From NCBI GenBank assembly GCA_963826105.1, contig CAWGWA010000006.1, forward strand, positions 186,001 to 250,000: a stretch of 64,000 bases of DNA, read 5' to 3'. This document shows, in pieces, positions 16,937-25,799 of this stretch. The translations under genes and the position numbers were made by a program. This DNA is from WHTI01 sp963826105 (GTDB taxonomy: Bacteria; Actinomycetota; CADDZG01; WHSQ01). Every line of letters starts with the position of its first letter. The stretch's first letter is position 1. The notes under the pieces were generated by a model that was given only the letters and a program-made list of their open reading frames with translations, did no database searches and was not told the DNA's origin.

Positions 16937-17560
16937 ATGGCCCCGAAGCCGAAGTTCACGCCGGAACGCCGGCGGCAGATACTCGAGGCAGCCGTGGAGG
17001 TCATCGCGTCCAAGGGTCTCTGCGACACCAGGATCTCAGACATCGCCGACCGGGCCGGCACCAGCGCGGCGCTCGTCATCTACTACTTCCAGACCAAGGA
17101 CCAACTCCTCACCGAGGCCCTGACCTTCGCCGAGGACCGGTTCTACCTGCAGACCTTCCACGAGCTCACCGACATCCCGAGCGCAAGCGAGCGACTGTTC
17201 AGGTTGATCGAGATCTCCTGTCCCCCAGATGACCGCTCCCAGGCAAACGCCGGCGGCTGGATCCTGTGGGTCGAGATCTGGTCGCGCGCTATCCGCGACG
17301 AGGAAACGGCGCGTAAACGAGAGGCACTTGATCGGCGCTGGCGTTCGACCATCGCCGAGATCGTCCGCGACGGACAGCAGTCGGGCGAGTTCGCCGACGT
17401 CGACCCGGAGGATTTCTCGCTGCAGCTCGCGACCCTGATCGATGGACTTGCGATCCAGGTGATCTTGGGCGACCGCGAGGTCACCGCGACGAGAGCACGC
17501 AATCTAGTCCTCGACATCGCGCGCAGAGAACTGAGACTTGGTGAGGTAGCGGCGACCTGA
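16937..17560 (+). CDS. TetR/AcrR-family transcriptional regulator
   Basis: The 207-residue protein has a typical N-terminal TetR DNA-binding domain: RRRQILEAAVEVIASKGLCD, TRISDIADRAGTSAALVIYY and FQTKDQLLTEAL, which is the helix-turn-helix plus helix 4. The C-terminal half (GGWILWVEIWSRAIRDEETA; LQLATLIDGLAIQVIL) resembles the BetI-like ligand-binding group, which often responds to amines or their breakdown products. GGAG precedes the ATG at 16937. It is the first gene of a run with the potD-potB-potC-like transporter. Palindromes in its own promoter and in those of the oxidoreductase, aminotransferase, aldehyde dehydrogenase and Rieske genes point to it as the regulator of the cluster. Confidence 0.92.
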   Translation: MAPKPKFTPERRRQILEAAVEVIASKGLCDTRISDIADRAGTSAALVIYYFQTKDQLLTEALTFAEDRFYLQTFHELTDIPSASERLFRLIEISCPPDDRSQANAGGWILWVEIWSRAIRDEETARKREALDRRWRSTIAEIVRDGQQSGEFADVDPEDFSLQLATLIDGLAIQVILGDREVTATRARNLVLDIARRELRLGEVAAT

Positions 17561-17587
17561 TCGCCACCAAGGGGGAGGGTGAGGTCG

Positions 17588-18844
17588 ATGGTTTTCCATC
17601 CGCGTGACAGGGGTCCGTGGAATCGGAGCATGAGCCGCAGGGACATGCTGAGGTGGACCGCAGGCGGAGCTGCGGCGATGGCCTTCCTCGCAGCTTGCGG
17701 CAACAACGACAGCCCGAATGCCGCGAACGCGGTCCGGATCGGTACCCCCGAGGATCCGGTCACACACCCGGTCACCGAGGACAATCCCCCGATCGACTCC
17801 GGCCTCGAGATCGAGGATGGCCCGATCAGGATCTTCAACTGGGACGAGTACCTTCACGTGCCCGTGATGAAGGACTTCGCCAAGAAATACGGTGTCGACT
17901 ACGAGTTGACGACCTTCTACAACATGGAGGAGGCGACGCGGAAGTTGCGCTCCGGTGACCTCCAGTTCGACGTCTTCTTCCCGACCGCCGAAGTCGTGCC
18001 GAAGTTCGTCGCCGCGGGTCTGTTTCAACCCTTGAACCACGACTACCTCCCGAACCTTGCAAACTGCCTCGATAACGTCGCGAACCCCTACTACGACCAG
18101 GAGTCTCACTTCACGGCGCCGTACACGATCTACCAAACCGGCATCGGGTGGCGGGCCGACATCGTCGACCTAGACCCGAGCACGATGGAGAACCCTTGGG
18201 AAGTCTTCTGGAACCCCGAGTTCGCCGGTCAGGTCGGGCTCTACGACGACGCCCGGGAGACGATCGGGGTCGGGCTCTACCGGTCCGGGATCAACGACAT
18301 CAACACCGGCGACGCCGCGTCCATCGAGCAGGCGAGCGCTGCCCTCGTCGAACTGGTCGACCTCGTCAACGTCAGGTACACGATCGACGGGGCGTACTCG
18401 GGGCTTCCCGAGGGCCGGTTCGGTCTTCACCACGCATGGTCGGGCGACATAGTGGGAGCGCCCTACTACGCGCCGAAGGGTCAGGACCCGACCCAACTAC
18501 GCTACTTCTGGCCCCCGAGGGGCGAGTCCTCAACTGCCGGCGGTTACATCTCGAACGATGCGATGTCGATCCCGAAGAATGCCGAGCATCCGGTCCTCGC
18601 GCACACCTTCATCAATTACCTGATGGACGAGGCGGCCGCCCGGAAGAACTACGGCTGGCTCGGCTATCAGCCGCCGCTGAAGTCGCTCAACCCCGACACG
18701 CTCGTAGAGGAGGGCTTCATCCCCGACTACCTGTCGAGCGCCGCCATCACCGACGACGACTACAACATCGGGCAACAGCCGATCCAGTTGGAGCCGGCCG
18801 TGGAGAAGATGTGGCTCGACGCATTCGCCGCGGCCAAGTCCTGA
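17588..18844 (+). CDS. PotD/PotF-type ABC transporter substrate-binding lipoprotein
   Basis: A twin-arginine-like leader MSRRDMLRWTAGGAAAMAFL runs straight into LAACGNND, a lipobox, so the protein is probably exported and lipid-anchored. The mature part matches spermidine/putrescine-binding proteins: IRIFNWDEYLHVPVMKDFAK, ATRKLRSGDLQFDVFFPT, YTIYQTGIGWRADI, NPEFAGQVGLYDDARETIG and HAWSGDIVGAPYYA. Length is about 419 residues from ATG 17588; another ATG in the same frame starts the MSRRDML leader. It lies 27 bases after tetR and 27 before the first permease. The actual ligand may be a polyamine or another small cation; the sequence does not decide this. Confidence 0.88.
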   Translation: MVFHPRDRGPWNRSMSRRDMLRWTAGGAAAMAFLAACGNNDSPNAANAVRIGTPEDPVTHPVTEDNPPIDSGLEIEDGPIRIFNWDEYLHVPVMKDFAKKYGVDYELTTFYNMEEATRKLRSGDLQFDVFFPTAEVVPKFVAAGLFQPLNHDYLPNLANCLDNVANPYYDQESHFTAPYTIYQTGIGWRADIVDLDPSTMENPWEVFWNPEFAGQVGLYDDARETIGVGLYRSGINDINTGDAASIEQASAALVELVDLVNVRYTIDGAYSGLPEGRFGLHHAWSGDIVGAPYYAPKGQDPTQLRYFWPPRGESSTAGGYISNDAMSIPKNAEHPVLAHTFINYLMDEAAARKNYGWLGYQPPLKSLNPDTLVEEGFIPDYLSSAAITDDDYNIGQQPIQLEPAVEKMWLDAFAAAKS

Positions 18845-18871
18845 GCGCGTAGCCGGATCCCGGGGGAACGA

Positions 18872-19784
18872 GTGGCCGAATCTGGGCGCATCGTAGGCGA
18901 GCGCAAGTTCCTGTGGCAGGGATTCGCCGTCCCCGGCCTCCTGTGGCTGGGGCTGTTGTTCCTCACGCCGCTCTATGCTCTCACCGCGGTCGCGATGGGA
19001 ACGCTCGATCCGATATTTGGTTCCGCGGAGCCGGTCTGGAACCCGGTGCAGTGGGATCCCGGCAGTGTTTGGAGAGGTGTTCGGGAAGATCTTCGGCGGT
19101 ACCTACCAGGACGCGTTCGTAAACACGATCGTTTACGTGGCAGTCGCCTCGATCCTGTGTGTTTTGGTCGCGTACCCCGTCGCGTACTTCCTGGCGCGAC
19201 ATGCCGGAAGGTGGCGGACCGTCTATCTGGTGCTGATCATCGCCCCGTTCTGGATCAACTACATCATGAGGATGCTGGCGTGGAAGAACCTCCTCGAGAT
19301 CGACGGCTACGTGAACCGCATACTGCAGTTCACCGGGTTCCTCGACGCACCCCGGGACTGGCTGGTGGGCCATCCGGAGACGGTCATCCTCGGACTCGTA
19401 TACGGCTACATCCCGTTCATGATCCTGCCGCTCTTCGCTTCGCTCGAGCGGATCGACGAGTCGGTGATCGAAGCCGCCAAGGACCTCGGGGCCAGTCCCC
19501 GTCAGGCGTTCTTCAAGGTCACCCTCCCCCTCTCCAAGCAGGGGATCTTGGCCGGAGCCGTCATCGTGATCCTCCCGATGTTCGGCGATTACTACACCAA
19601 CAACCTGCTCTCTGGCAGTCCGAGGACCACGATGATCGCCAATCACATCGACAGTTTCATCAACAGCGGATCGGGCGGCCGTGAAGGAGCCGCCCTGACC
19701 ATCGTGCTGATGTGCTTCATCGCCGCATTGATGGCGTATTACCTCTCGAGTGTCGCCAAAGCATCGAGAGAGGCACAGCAGTGA
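18872..19784 (+). CDS. PotB-type ABC transporter permease, single frame break
   Basis: This is one of two membrane subunits of the polyamine-type importer. From GTG 18872 (GGGGGAACGA upstream) it gives VPGLLWLGLLFLTPLYALT (TM1) to NPVQWDP. After one extra C in the CCC at 19058-19060 it continues as AVFGEVFGKIFGG. Further membrane segments follow (TIVYVAVASILCVLVAYPVA; TVYLVLIIAPFWINYIMRML) and then the ATPase-contact EAA loop, ESVIEAAKDLGASPRQAFF. Joined length is about 303 residues. Its TGA overlaps the GTG of the next permease by 4 bases, indicating coupled translation. Confidence 0.85.
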
Positions 19785-20667
19785 GGCGTGCCGGCGTGAG
19801 CAACCCATGGGGGAAGCCCCGATTCCTCAAGCTCATCGTGTGGGGTTACATCGTCTGGACGATCGTGCCCGTCCTGATCGCGATCCAGTTCGGGTTCAAC
19901 GACGGTCGTTCGAGAACCGCGTGGCAGGGGTTCTCGTTGCGCTGGTACACGGGAGACCCGGATCTCTCCGTACTTCACAACCCGGCGCTGTTCGATGCCT
20001 TGGTGCAGAGCGTCAAGCTCGCAGGTCCTAACCATGGTGGTCGCCACGCCCATCGGCGTGCTCCTTGCGATCGGCCTGTCGCGCTCGGCGCGGTCGAGGA
20101 TCGAAACCGGCCAACTTCCTGATGCTGTTTCCCTTGATCACCCCCGAGATCGTGATGGGGGTGTCCCTGTTCCTCGTGTTCGAAAGCCTCTTCACTTTCA
20201 TCTCCCCCGGCACCCAGGCTCAGGCTCTCGGGCACATCACGTTCACGATCTCGTACGTGGTGATCATCGTGAGAGGGCGTCTCTTCGCCATCGGTCGCGA
20301 CTACGAGGAGGCAGCGATGGACCTCGGCGCGTCTCCGAGTCAAGCCCTACGGATGATCCTGCTACCGATGCTGGCTCCCGCCATCTTCGCCAGCCTGGCG
20401 ATCGCGTTCGCGGTATCGATCGATGACTTCGTGATCTCGGCGTTCCTCGCCGGGGGCCAGGAGTCAGCGACCATCCCGGTGCGCCTCTATTCGGCGGCCC
20501 GGCAGGCGCCCACTCCCGCGCTGAACGCGCTGGCGAGCCTGCTCCTGATCGGTTCGATGATCGCCATCACGATCGCCGGGCTCGTCATGAAGAGATTCAA
20601 CAAGAACGAGGGTGGCGGAGGGCTCGGCGGTCGAGGACCTGGCGAGGCTCGATATCTAGCTTGCTGA
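19781..20667 (+). CDS. PotC-type ABC transporter permease, two frame breaks
   Basis: The second permease subunit starts at GTG 19781 (VRRAGVSNPWGKPRFLKLIV). It continues through IVWTIVPVLIAIQFGFNDGR to SVKLA, shifts frame at about 20024 to VLTMVVATPIGVLLAIGLSR, and shifts again near 20095 to PANFLMLFPLITPEIVMGVS. The EAA loop reads DYEEAAMDLGASPSQALRMI. The C-terminus ends in a Gly-rich tail. Restored length is about 295 residues, usual for PotC. Its end overlaps the convergent potA-type gene by 12 bases, so the four transporter genes meet tail to tail in two operons. Confidence 0.82.
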
Positions 20668-21744
20668 GGTGGCCAGGACGCGCAGAGCGTCTCGGGGGAA
20701 GAACACCGACACCGGGGCTCCCTGAGCCAGAGATAGCGAGTCGCCCTGGTTGGCAACCATCGCCTGGACCACTTCACCGGGACCGAGGCGAACGATGACC
20801 TGCGTGATCGCGCCCACGTAGACGACCCGCTCGATCATCCCCGGGACCCGGTTCTCGCCGGTCTCGTCCTGAGAGCCCAGCCGCACCCGCTCCGGACGCA
20901 CGACGACTTTGACCTCGCCGAGGCATTCGAGATCCCCCTTGGTGGCCACGAGCTCGAAGTCGCCGATCTTCACCCGGCAATCCTGGCCGCTTCGTCCGAG
21001 GGAACTCGCGTCCATCAGGTTCGAGACCCCCAGGAAGTCGGCGACATAAGCGGTTGCCGGTTCCTCGTACATGACCTTCGGAGGTGCGACTTGCTCGATC
21101 CGGCCCTCGGACATCACCGCGATCCGATCCGACATCGTCAACGCCTCTTCCTGGTCGTGCGTGACGTACACGAAGGTGATGCCGACCTCCTCCTGGAGCG
21201 CCTTGAGTTCGACCTGAAGGGCCTTCCGGAGCTTGGCGTCGAGAGCCCCCAGGGGCTCGTCCAACAACAGCACCGACGGGTTCAGGATCAGCGATCGCGC
21301 CAGCGCTACGCGTTGCTGCTGGCCCCCGGACAGCTGCACCGGCCGCCTGCTCCCGAACTCCTCGAGGCGAACGAGGGCCAGGGCATCCGACACGCGCTTC
21401 GCCTTCTCCTCCTTGGACGCCTTAACGAACCTCAATCCGAACGCAACGTTCTCGGCGACGGTGAGGTGCGGGAACAACGCGTATGACTGGAAGACGGTGT
21501 TGACCGGGCGCTGATGTGGCGGGGTTGCCGACATGTCCTTGCCATCGAGAAGGATCTCTCCTTCGGACGGGCGCTCGAAGCCCGCGATCATCCGCAGTGT
21601 TGTGGTCTTGCCGCAGCCTGAAGGTCCGAGCAGCGAGAAGAACTCCCCCGCCGGGATGTCGGCGCTGATGCCGTCGACCGCGACGAAGTCACCGAACTTC
21701 TTGACCAGACCCTTCAGTTCGATATGGCCGTCGGTTGCGCTCAC
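20656..21744 (-). CDS. PotA-type ABC transporter ATP-binding protein
   Basis: This is the ATPase that drives the polyamine-type importer. All nucleotide-binding elements are present: Walker A GPSGCGKTT (residues 41-49), Q-loop VFQSYALFPHLTV, signature LSGGQQQRVALARSL, Walker B VLLLDEPLGALDAKLR and the switch His in YVTHDQEEA. A C-terminal TOBE-like region follows (VVVRPERVRLG; GAITQVIVRLGPGEVVQA). At 362 residues it is standard and intact. ATG 21744 overlaps the aminotransferase stop by 4 bases (ATGA), so its expression is tied to that enzyme and to the operator at 23158-23173 rather than to the permeases. Confidence 0.9.
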   Translation of the reverse strand: MSATDGHIELKGLVKKFGDFVAVDGISADIPAGEFFSLLGPSGCGKTTTLRMIAGFERPSEGEILLDGKDMSATPPHQRPVNTVFQSYALFPHLTVAENVAFGLRFVKASKEEKAKRVSDALALVRLEEFGSRRPVQLSGGQQQRVALARSLILNPSVLLLDEPLGALDAKLRKALQVELKALQEEVGITFVYVTHDQEEALTMSDRIAVMSEGRIEQVAPPKVMYEEPATAYVADFLGVSNLMDASSLGRSGQDCRVKIGDFELVATKGDLECLGEVKVVVRPERVRLGSQDETGENRVPGMIERVVYVGAITQVIVRLGPGEVVQAMVANQGDSLSLAQGAPVSVFFPRDALRVLATSAS

Positions 21745-23114
21745 GCGTGGAAGTCTCGAGCCATCGCCTCGAAGTTGTGCACAAGTCTCTGTGCGTCCTC
21801 AGTGGTGTGTTGAACCGAGAACAGCCACTGCTCGGCTTTCCCCCACGGCGGCAGGAACACGCCACCGTTGTGCTGGTAGAGCCAGTGAGCATTGCTGAAA
21901 CGATCGTCGATCGCGAGGAAGCCTCGGTAGTCACGCACTGGCTCGGTCGCGAATGTGACCGCTCCCTTGGCTCCCACCGCTACAACGTGTGCGGGGATGT
22001 CGTATTCGGCGATCAGCTTCTCGATGCCTTCGACCGTGGTGCGCCGCAACTCATCGATGTGGTCGTATGCCGCGTCGTCGAGCGTCTGGAGCGTCGCCTT
22101 GACCGTCGCCATGGTGAGCGGGTTGCCGTTGAAGGTTCCGACCTGGTCGTAGTCTCCCTCGGCGATCGTCTTCATGACCTCGGCGGTTCCACCGATAGCG
22201 CCGCAAGGGATCCCACCACCGATCGCCTTGGCGAGGCACACGATGTCGGGAGTGACGCCGAGCGCCACCGTCGCTCCTCCAGGTCCTACCGTGAGCCCGG
22301 TCTTGACCTCGTCGAAGGTAAGCAGGGCACCGTGGGCGTGAAGGAGGTCCTTCAATCCCTGGAGATAGCCGTCCTCCGGCGGGATGATGCCGGCGTTCAT
22401 CATGATCGGCTCGAGGATCATCCCGGCGATCTGATCCGGATATTCGGTCAGTAGCTGCTCGACGTAGGCGAGGTTGTTGAACGGAGCGATCAGGGTCAGG
22501 TCGGTGATCGCCTTGGGGAGACCGGAACCTGCGGCCGGCTGCGCCGGGCGATCCGCCGGTCCGATCTCGTCGACGTCATTTGCGACCGACACCATCGCCG
22601 AGTCGTGGTGGCCGTGGTAGCACCCTTCAATCTTGATGACGTAGTCGCGGCCAGTGTGGGCGCGCATGAGGTGGAAGGCGTCCATCGTCGCCTCGGTCCC
22701 GGAGTTCCCGAACCTCCACAACGGGAGGCCCCACCTGCGAGCGAGCTCCTCACCGCACCAGATGGCGTCTTCGGTCGGCTGCGCGAAGTGGGTCCCGAGC
22801 GGCCCACGATCGTTCAGGGCCTTTACGACCGCGGGATGCCCGTGGCCCATCAGGGAGACCCCATAGCCTCCATGCATGTCGACGTACTCCATGCCGTCGA
22901 CGTCAAAGACCTTGGAGCCCGATCCATGACTGACCCAGATCATCTGGGGCCGGGCGATCTGCCACGAGGAGGTCCCGCCCCCGGCCAGCGACTTCACGGC
23001 TCGTGCGTACATCGCGGCCGACTTCTTCTGCCGGCCGAGGAAGATGGCCTGCTGCTTCTCGATCAGTTCGGCGAGCCGGGCGCCGTCCCGGTCGGTGTCG
23101 GTTACCTGGGCCAT
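21741..23114 (-). CDS. class III PLP-dependent aminotransferase (glutamate-1-semialdehyde-aminomutase-like group)
   Basis: The 457-residue enzyme shows class III landmarks: GGYGVSLMGHGHPAVVKALN, WRFGNSGTEATMDAFHLMRA (phosphate-binding loop), EGCYHGHHDS, LLTFDEVKTGLTVGPGGA (Asp contacting the pyridine N) and CLAKAIGGGIPCGAIGG, where Lys is the Schiff-base residue. QVGTFNGNPLTMA follows. It is closest in style to aspartate-aminotransferase-family and GSA-like proteins, but this is not haem biosynthesis context. In an operon with potA and next to an aldehyde dehydrogenase, it would suit conversion of an imported amine to an aldehyde (inference). A TetR-type palindrome lies 44 bases upstream. Confidence 0.88.
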   Translation of the reverse strand: MAQVTDTDRDGARLAELIEKQQAIFLGRQKKSAAMYARAVKSLAGGGTSSWQIARPQMIWVSHGSGSKVFDVDGMEYVDMHGGYGVSLMGHGHPAVVKALNDRGPLGTHFAQPTEDAIWCGEELARRWGLPLWRFGNSGTEATMDAFHLMRAHTGRDYVIKIEGCYHGHHDSAMVSVANDVDEIGPADRPAQPAAGSGLPKAITDLTLIAPFNNLAYVEQLLTEYPDQIAGMILEPIMMNAGIIPPEDGYLQGLKDLLHAHGALLTFDEVKTGLTVGPGGATVALGVTPDIVCLAKAIGGGIPCGAIGGTAEVMKTIAEGDYDQVGTFNGNPLTMATVKATLQTLDDAAYDHIDELRRTTVEGIEKLIAEYDIPAHVVAVGAKGAVTFATEPVRDYRGFLAIDDRFSNAHWLYQHNGGVFLPPWGKAEQWLFSVQHTTEDAQRLVHNFEAMARDFHA

Positions 23115-23157
23115 GCTTCCACCCCTTCAGGGCTCGGACGATGATTGGTTGAACCGT

Positions 23158-23173
23158 TTGAACGGCCATTCAA
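23158..23173. promoter_or_regulatory. putative TetR operator, site 3
   Basis: TTGAACGGCCATTCAA, a palindrome with one mismatch, lies 44 bases upstream of the aminotransferase start. An extra half-site TTGAAC occurs nine bases away at 23149-23154, so binding could be cooperative. Confidence 0.65.
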
Positions 23174-23272
23174 GTCTAGGTCCCGCCCTAGCCCCCCGCA
23201 ACCCGTTCGGTCAGGGCCTTATGGCCCCCCAGAACTAGGCCGTTTTTGGCCCGATTTGGGGCGAGAGGGCCA

Positions 23273-24013
23273 TTAAGAACCAAGCTCCAAAGACGCAGGC
23301 ACGTCGAAGGAGATCGAGGTCTTCGTCAAGCCGTCAAGGAGTTCCGAACCCGCATCTTCTGGTTTAAGAATGGCCGGCTGAGCAGACTGGGGCGGAATCT
23401 CTCCCGACAACAGCTCAATGATCTTCTCTCGATCGGTCACACCCACGATTGAGGCGAGAGCATCCTCGTACCGGTTTCCAAGAAGCCTCTGGAGAGGTTC
23501 GGTCATGGATTCGAACTGACACCTCCCCGGGAAGTAACTTCCGCCGCCTTGAGGGCGGGCCAATACGAAGAAGACCATCTCCCTCTCCACGCTCTCCGAT
23601 GCCAGGCCCAGAAAGATTCTCCCCCCCTCATCCAGAGTGGCATTGATTCCCGGGATAAAGGACGTGTGGATAGTGACCTTCTCAACTTTCGATTCCGACC
23701 CCTGACCTTCTGCGCTCTTAACCTCTGAGACCGAGAGGTCGAGTTCTTGGGTCGCTGAATCGGTGTTCTCGAAGGCTTCGTTCGTCTCATACGTGCGCAT
23801 CTGATCGGTTACCGAGCGCACCTCGAGCCATCTCTCGACGGAAGCAAGGAGTTCAACGGACCCGACGCTATCGCCGGCACCACCACCATCAGGACATGCT
23901 CCGTAAGTCTCAGCAGCCTCTGATTGAGAAACCGTACCTTCCACCCCGCCGCTCCCACAGGACGCAATTGAAACAGCGAGAATTGCTCCTAGCACCACAC
24001 CGACTCTCATCAT
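23273..24013 (-). CDS. lipoprotein of unknown function
   Basis: The N-terminus MMRVGVVLGAILAVSIASCGSG is a lipoprotein signal with Cys at the cleavage point (I-A-S-C). The remaining 225 residues are acidic and mixed alpha/beta (SVERWLEVRSVTDQMRTYET; VEKVTIHTSFIPGINATLDE; EREMVFFVLARPQGGGSYFP). A Cys pair may be formed by YGACPD and GRCQFES. No family is recognised. Base composition is lower in GC than the flanking catabolic genes. It overlaps a short upstream frame (24010-24216) by 4 bases. It interrupts the otherwise coherent set of catabolic genes, so it may be a later arrival. Confidence 0.6.
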   Translation of the reverse strand: MMRVGVVLGAILAVSIASCGSGGVEGTVSQSEAAETYGACPDGGGAGDSVGSVELLASVERWLEVRSVTDQMRTYETNEAFENTDSATQELDLSVSEVKSAEGQGSESKVEKVTIHTSFIPGINATLDEGGRIFLGLASESVEREMVFFVLARPQGGGSYFPGRCQFESMTEPLQRLLGNRYEDALASIVGVTDREKIIELLSGEIPPQSAQPAILKPEDAGSELLDGLTKTSISFDVPASLELGS

Positions 24014-24216
24014 TGGGCCTCACCCCTGATGTTGTCGAGGTGCACCTCACCCGTCGCACCCGAGGACTGATGAATCGCCTTCCCGTTAAATCGGACTTGA
24101 AAGTCGTAACCCTCCGCGCCGGCCGGATTAAACCATTGGCTGTCGAAGGCGGTCCAGGTGGTCCGACCGTTTCGATCTGCGTTCCGTCTCCCAGAATCAA
24201 GGTCTTGCCTCATCAA
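24010..24216 (-). CDS. short open frame of unknown function
   Basis: This frame encodes 68 residues (WTAFDSQWFNPAGAEGYDFQ ... GEVHLDNIRGEAQ). Its stop overlaps the start of the lipoprotein gene (ATGA), which favours real coupled translation. It has no signal peptide, no recognised domain and no strong ribosome site. It could be the remains of a longer exported protein. Confidence 0.35.
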   Translation of the reverse strand: MMRQDLDSGRRNADRNGRTTWTAFDSQWFNPAGAEGYDFQVRFNGKAIHQSSGATGEVHLDNIRGEAQ

Positions 24217-24291
24217 CTATGAATCTAGTGCAGGAGTCTGATCAATTCGACGGGCCGAGCGAGGTGGAGGCTGAGTCGTCCTGGGCGTCCG

Positions 24292-25738
24292 CTAGCGCTC
24301 GATGTTGATGTAGATGTGCTTGGTCTCGAGGTAGTCCTCGATCCCATGCGGGCCGAGCTCCCGGCCGATCCCCGACTCCTTGTAGCCACCCCACGGCGCC
24401 TCCGTCGGAGCCGGCTGTGAGTCGTTGATCCACACCGTTCCCGCCCGCATCGCCTTCGCGGTCCGCAGTGCCTTGCCGATGTCGCGCGTCCAGATCGCCG
24501 CCGCCAGTCCGTAGTTGGAGTCGTTTGCCAGTCGGGTGACCTCTTCGACGTTGTCGAACGGGATCACCGACATCACCGGGCCGAAGATCTCTTCGCGTGC
24601 GATCTTCATGTCGTTGTTGACGTCGGCGAAGATCGTCGGGGGTACGAAGTAGCCGTTCTTGAAGCGAGCGTCGCTCACTCCCCTCTCGGTGGTTGCGAGT
24701 CGCGCTCCCTCGGCCTTGCCGGCGGCGATGTAAGACAGCACACGCTCCTGCTGCTCCTTGCTCACCAGCGGGCCCATCGTCGTGTCGGGCTCGAGGCTCC
24801 CGCCCATCGTGATGTCTTCGGCCACCGCAACCATCTGATCGAGAGCGTCCGTTGTACACCGACCGCTCGATGAAGACCCGGGAACCGGCGGAGCAGACCT
24901 CGCCCTGATTGCCGAAGATGCCGTCGCAGGTCCCTTGGATCGCGTGGGTGAAGTCGGCGTCGGCGAACACGATGTTGGGCGACTTGCCTCCGAGCTCCAG
25001 CGTCACACGCTTGAGGGTGTCGGCGCCGTTCTTCATGATCAGCTTGCCGACCTCGAGCGAACCGGTGAACCCGACCTTGTCGACCTTGGGACTCACGACG
25101 AGTGGATGCCCGGCGGTCTCGCCGAAGCCGGTGACGACGTTGAGCACCCCGGGCGGCAGACCTGCTTCCTCGAGGATCTTCGGGATCTCCAGAGCGGTCA
25201 GCGGCGTCTGCTCGGCAGGCTTCAGGATCGCGGTGCACCCCGCGGCGAGTGCCGGAGCGACCTTCTGGACCGCCATCAGCATCGGGTAGTTCCACGGCGT
25301 GATCATCGCCGCGACCCCGACCGGCTCCTTGACGACGAGGCTCATCGCTCCCGGCCCGACCGGTGGGATGTCTCCGTGGATCTTGGTCGCCCAGCCGCCG
25401 TAGTACTCGAACATGAAGGCGACCTCATCGATGTCGTACTCGGCCTCGGCCAGCGGCTTGCCCGAGTCGCGCGCTTCCATCTCCACGAGCCGGTCGTGTT
25501 CCCGCCGAGTGATCTCGGCGGCGCGCATCAGGATGCGGGACCGCTCGCGCTCCGGCATCGTCGCCCACGGACCGGTATCGAACGCGGTGCGGGCGGCATC
25601 GATCGCCGCGTCCACATCGGCGGGCTTGGAATCGGGAGCGGTCGCCAGAACCTCGCCGGTCGCCGGCTCGAAGACGTCGAAGCGACTACCGTCGCGGGCG
25701 TCGACCCACTTCCCGTTGACGTAGTTCTGAAGGTCCAT
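24292..25738 (-). CDS. NAD(P)+-dependent aldehyde dehydrogenase, single frame break
   Basis: The protein starts at ATG 25738 (MDLQNYVNGKWVDARDGS). It shows the cofactor and catalytic landmarks: VAAMITPWNYPMLMAVQKVA, VGFTGSLEVGKLIMK, the general base in TLELGGKSPNIVF, and the nucleophile in GNQGEVCSAGSRVF. At SVYNG the frame breaks near 24850. One surplus G there, if removed, joins it to ALDQMVAVAEDITMGG, and it then continues through EEIFGPVMSVIPF and PWGGYKESGIGRELG to a stop at 24292. The restored length is about 482 residues. Family members oxidise betaine aldehyde, aminobutyraldehyde and others. It diverges from the Rieske gene across a shared palindromic operator. Confidence 0.88.
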
Positions 25739-25760
25739 CGTGTTAGCTTAGCAACAAGGA

Positions 25761-25776
25761 CTGAACGGCCGTTCAG
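25761..25776. promoter_or_regulatory. putative TetR operator, site 4 (perfect palindrome)
   Basis: CTGAACGGCCGTTCAG is a perfect 16-bp inverted repeat, centred between the divergent aldehyde dehydrogenase (start 25738) and Rieske oxygenase (start 25800) genes, about 23 bases from each start. It could control both at once. Confidence 0.7.
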
Positions 25777-25799
25777 TAGCGTTTATAGAGGAGGTGGCC

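Noticed and set aside
24242..24291. An extended C-terminus for the aldehyde dehydrogenase up to 24242
   Set aside because: That frame is out of register with the family after residue 300. The other frame gives the complete conserved C-terminal domain, ending at 24292.
16905..25776. The GAAC-N4-GTTC cores of two TetR-type palindromes as LexA boxes
   Set aside because: Their flanks (T before GAAC, A after GTTC) differ from the LexA pattern, which is C before GAAC. Two sibling sites lack the GAAC/GTTC pair, and the genes controlled are catabolic. The genuine LexA-like box is at 6348-6359.
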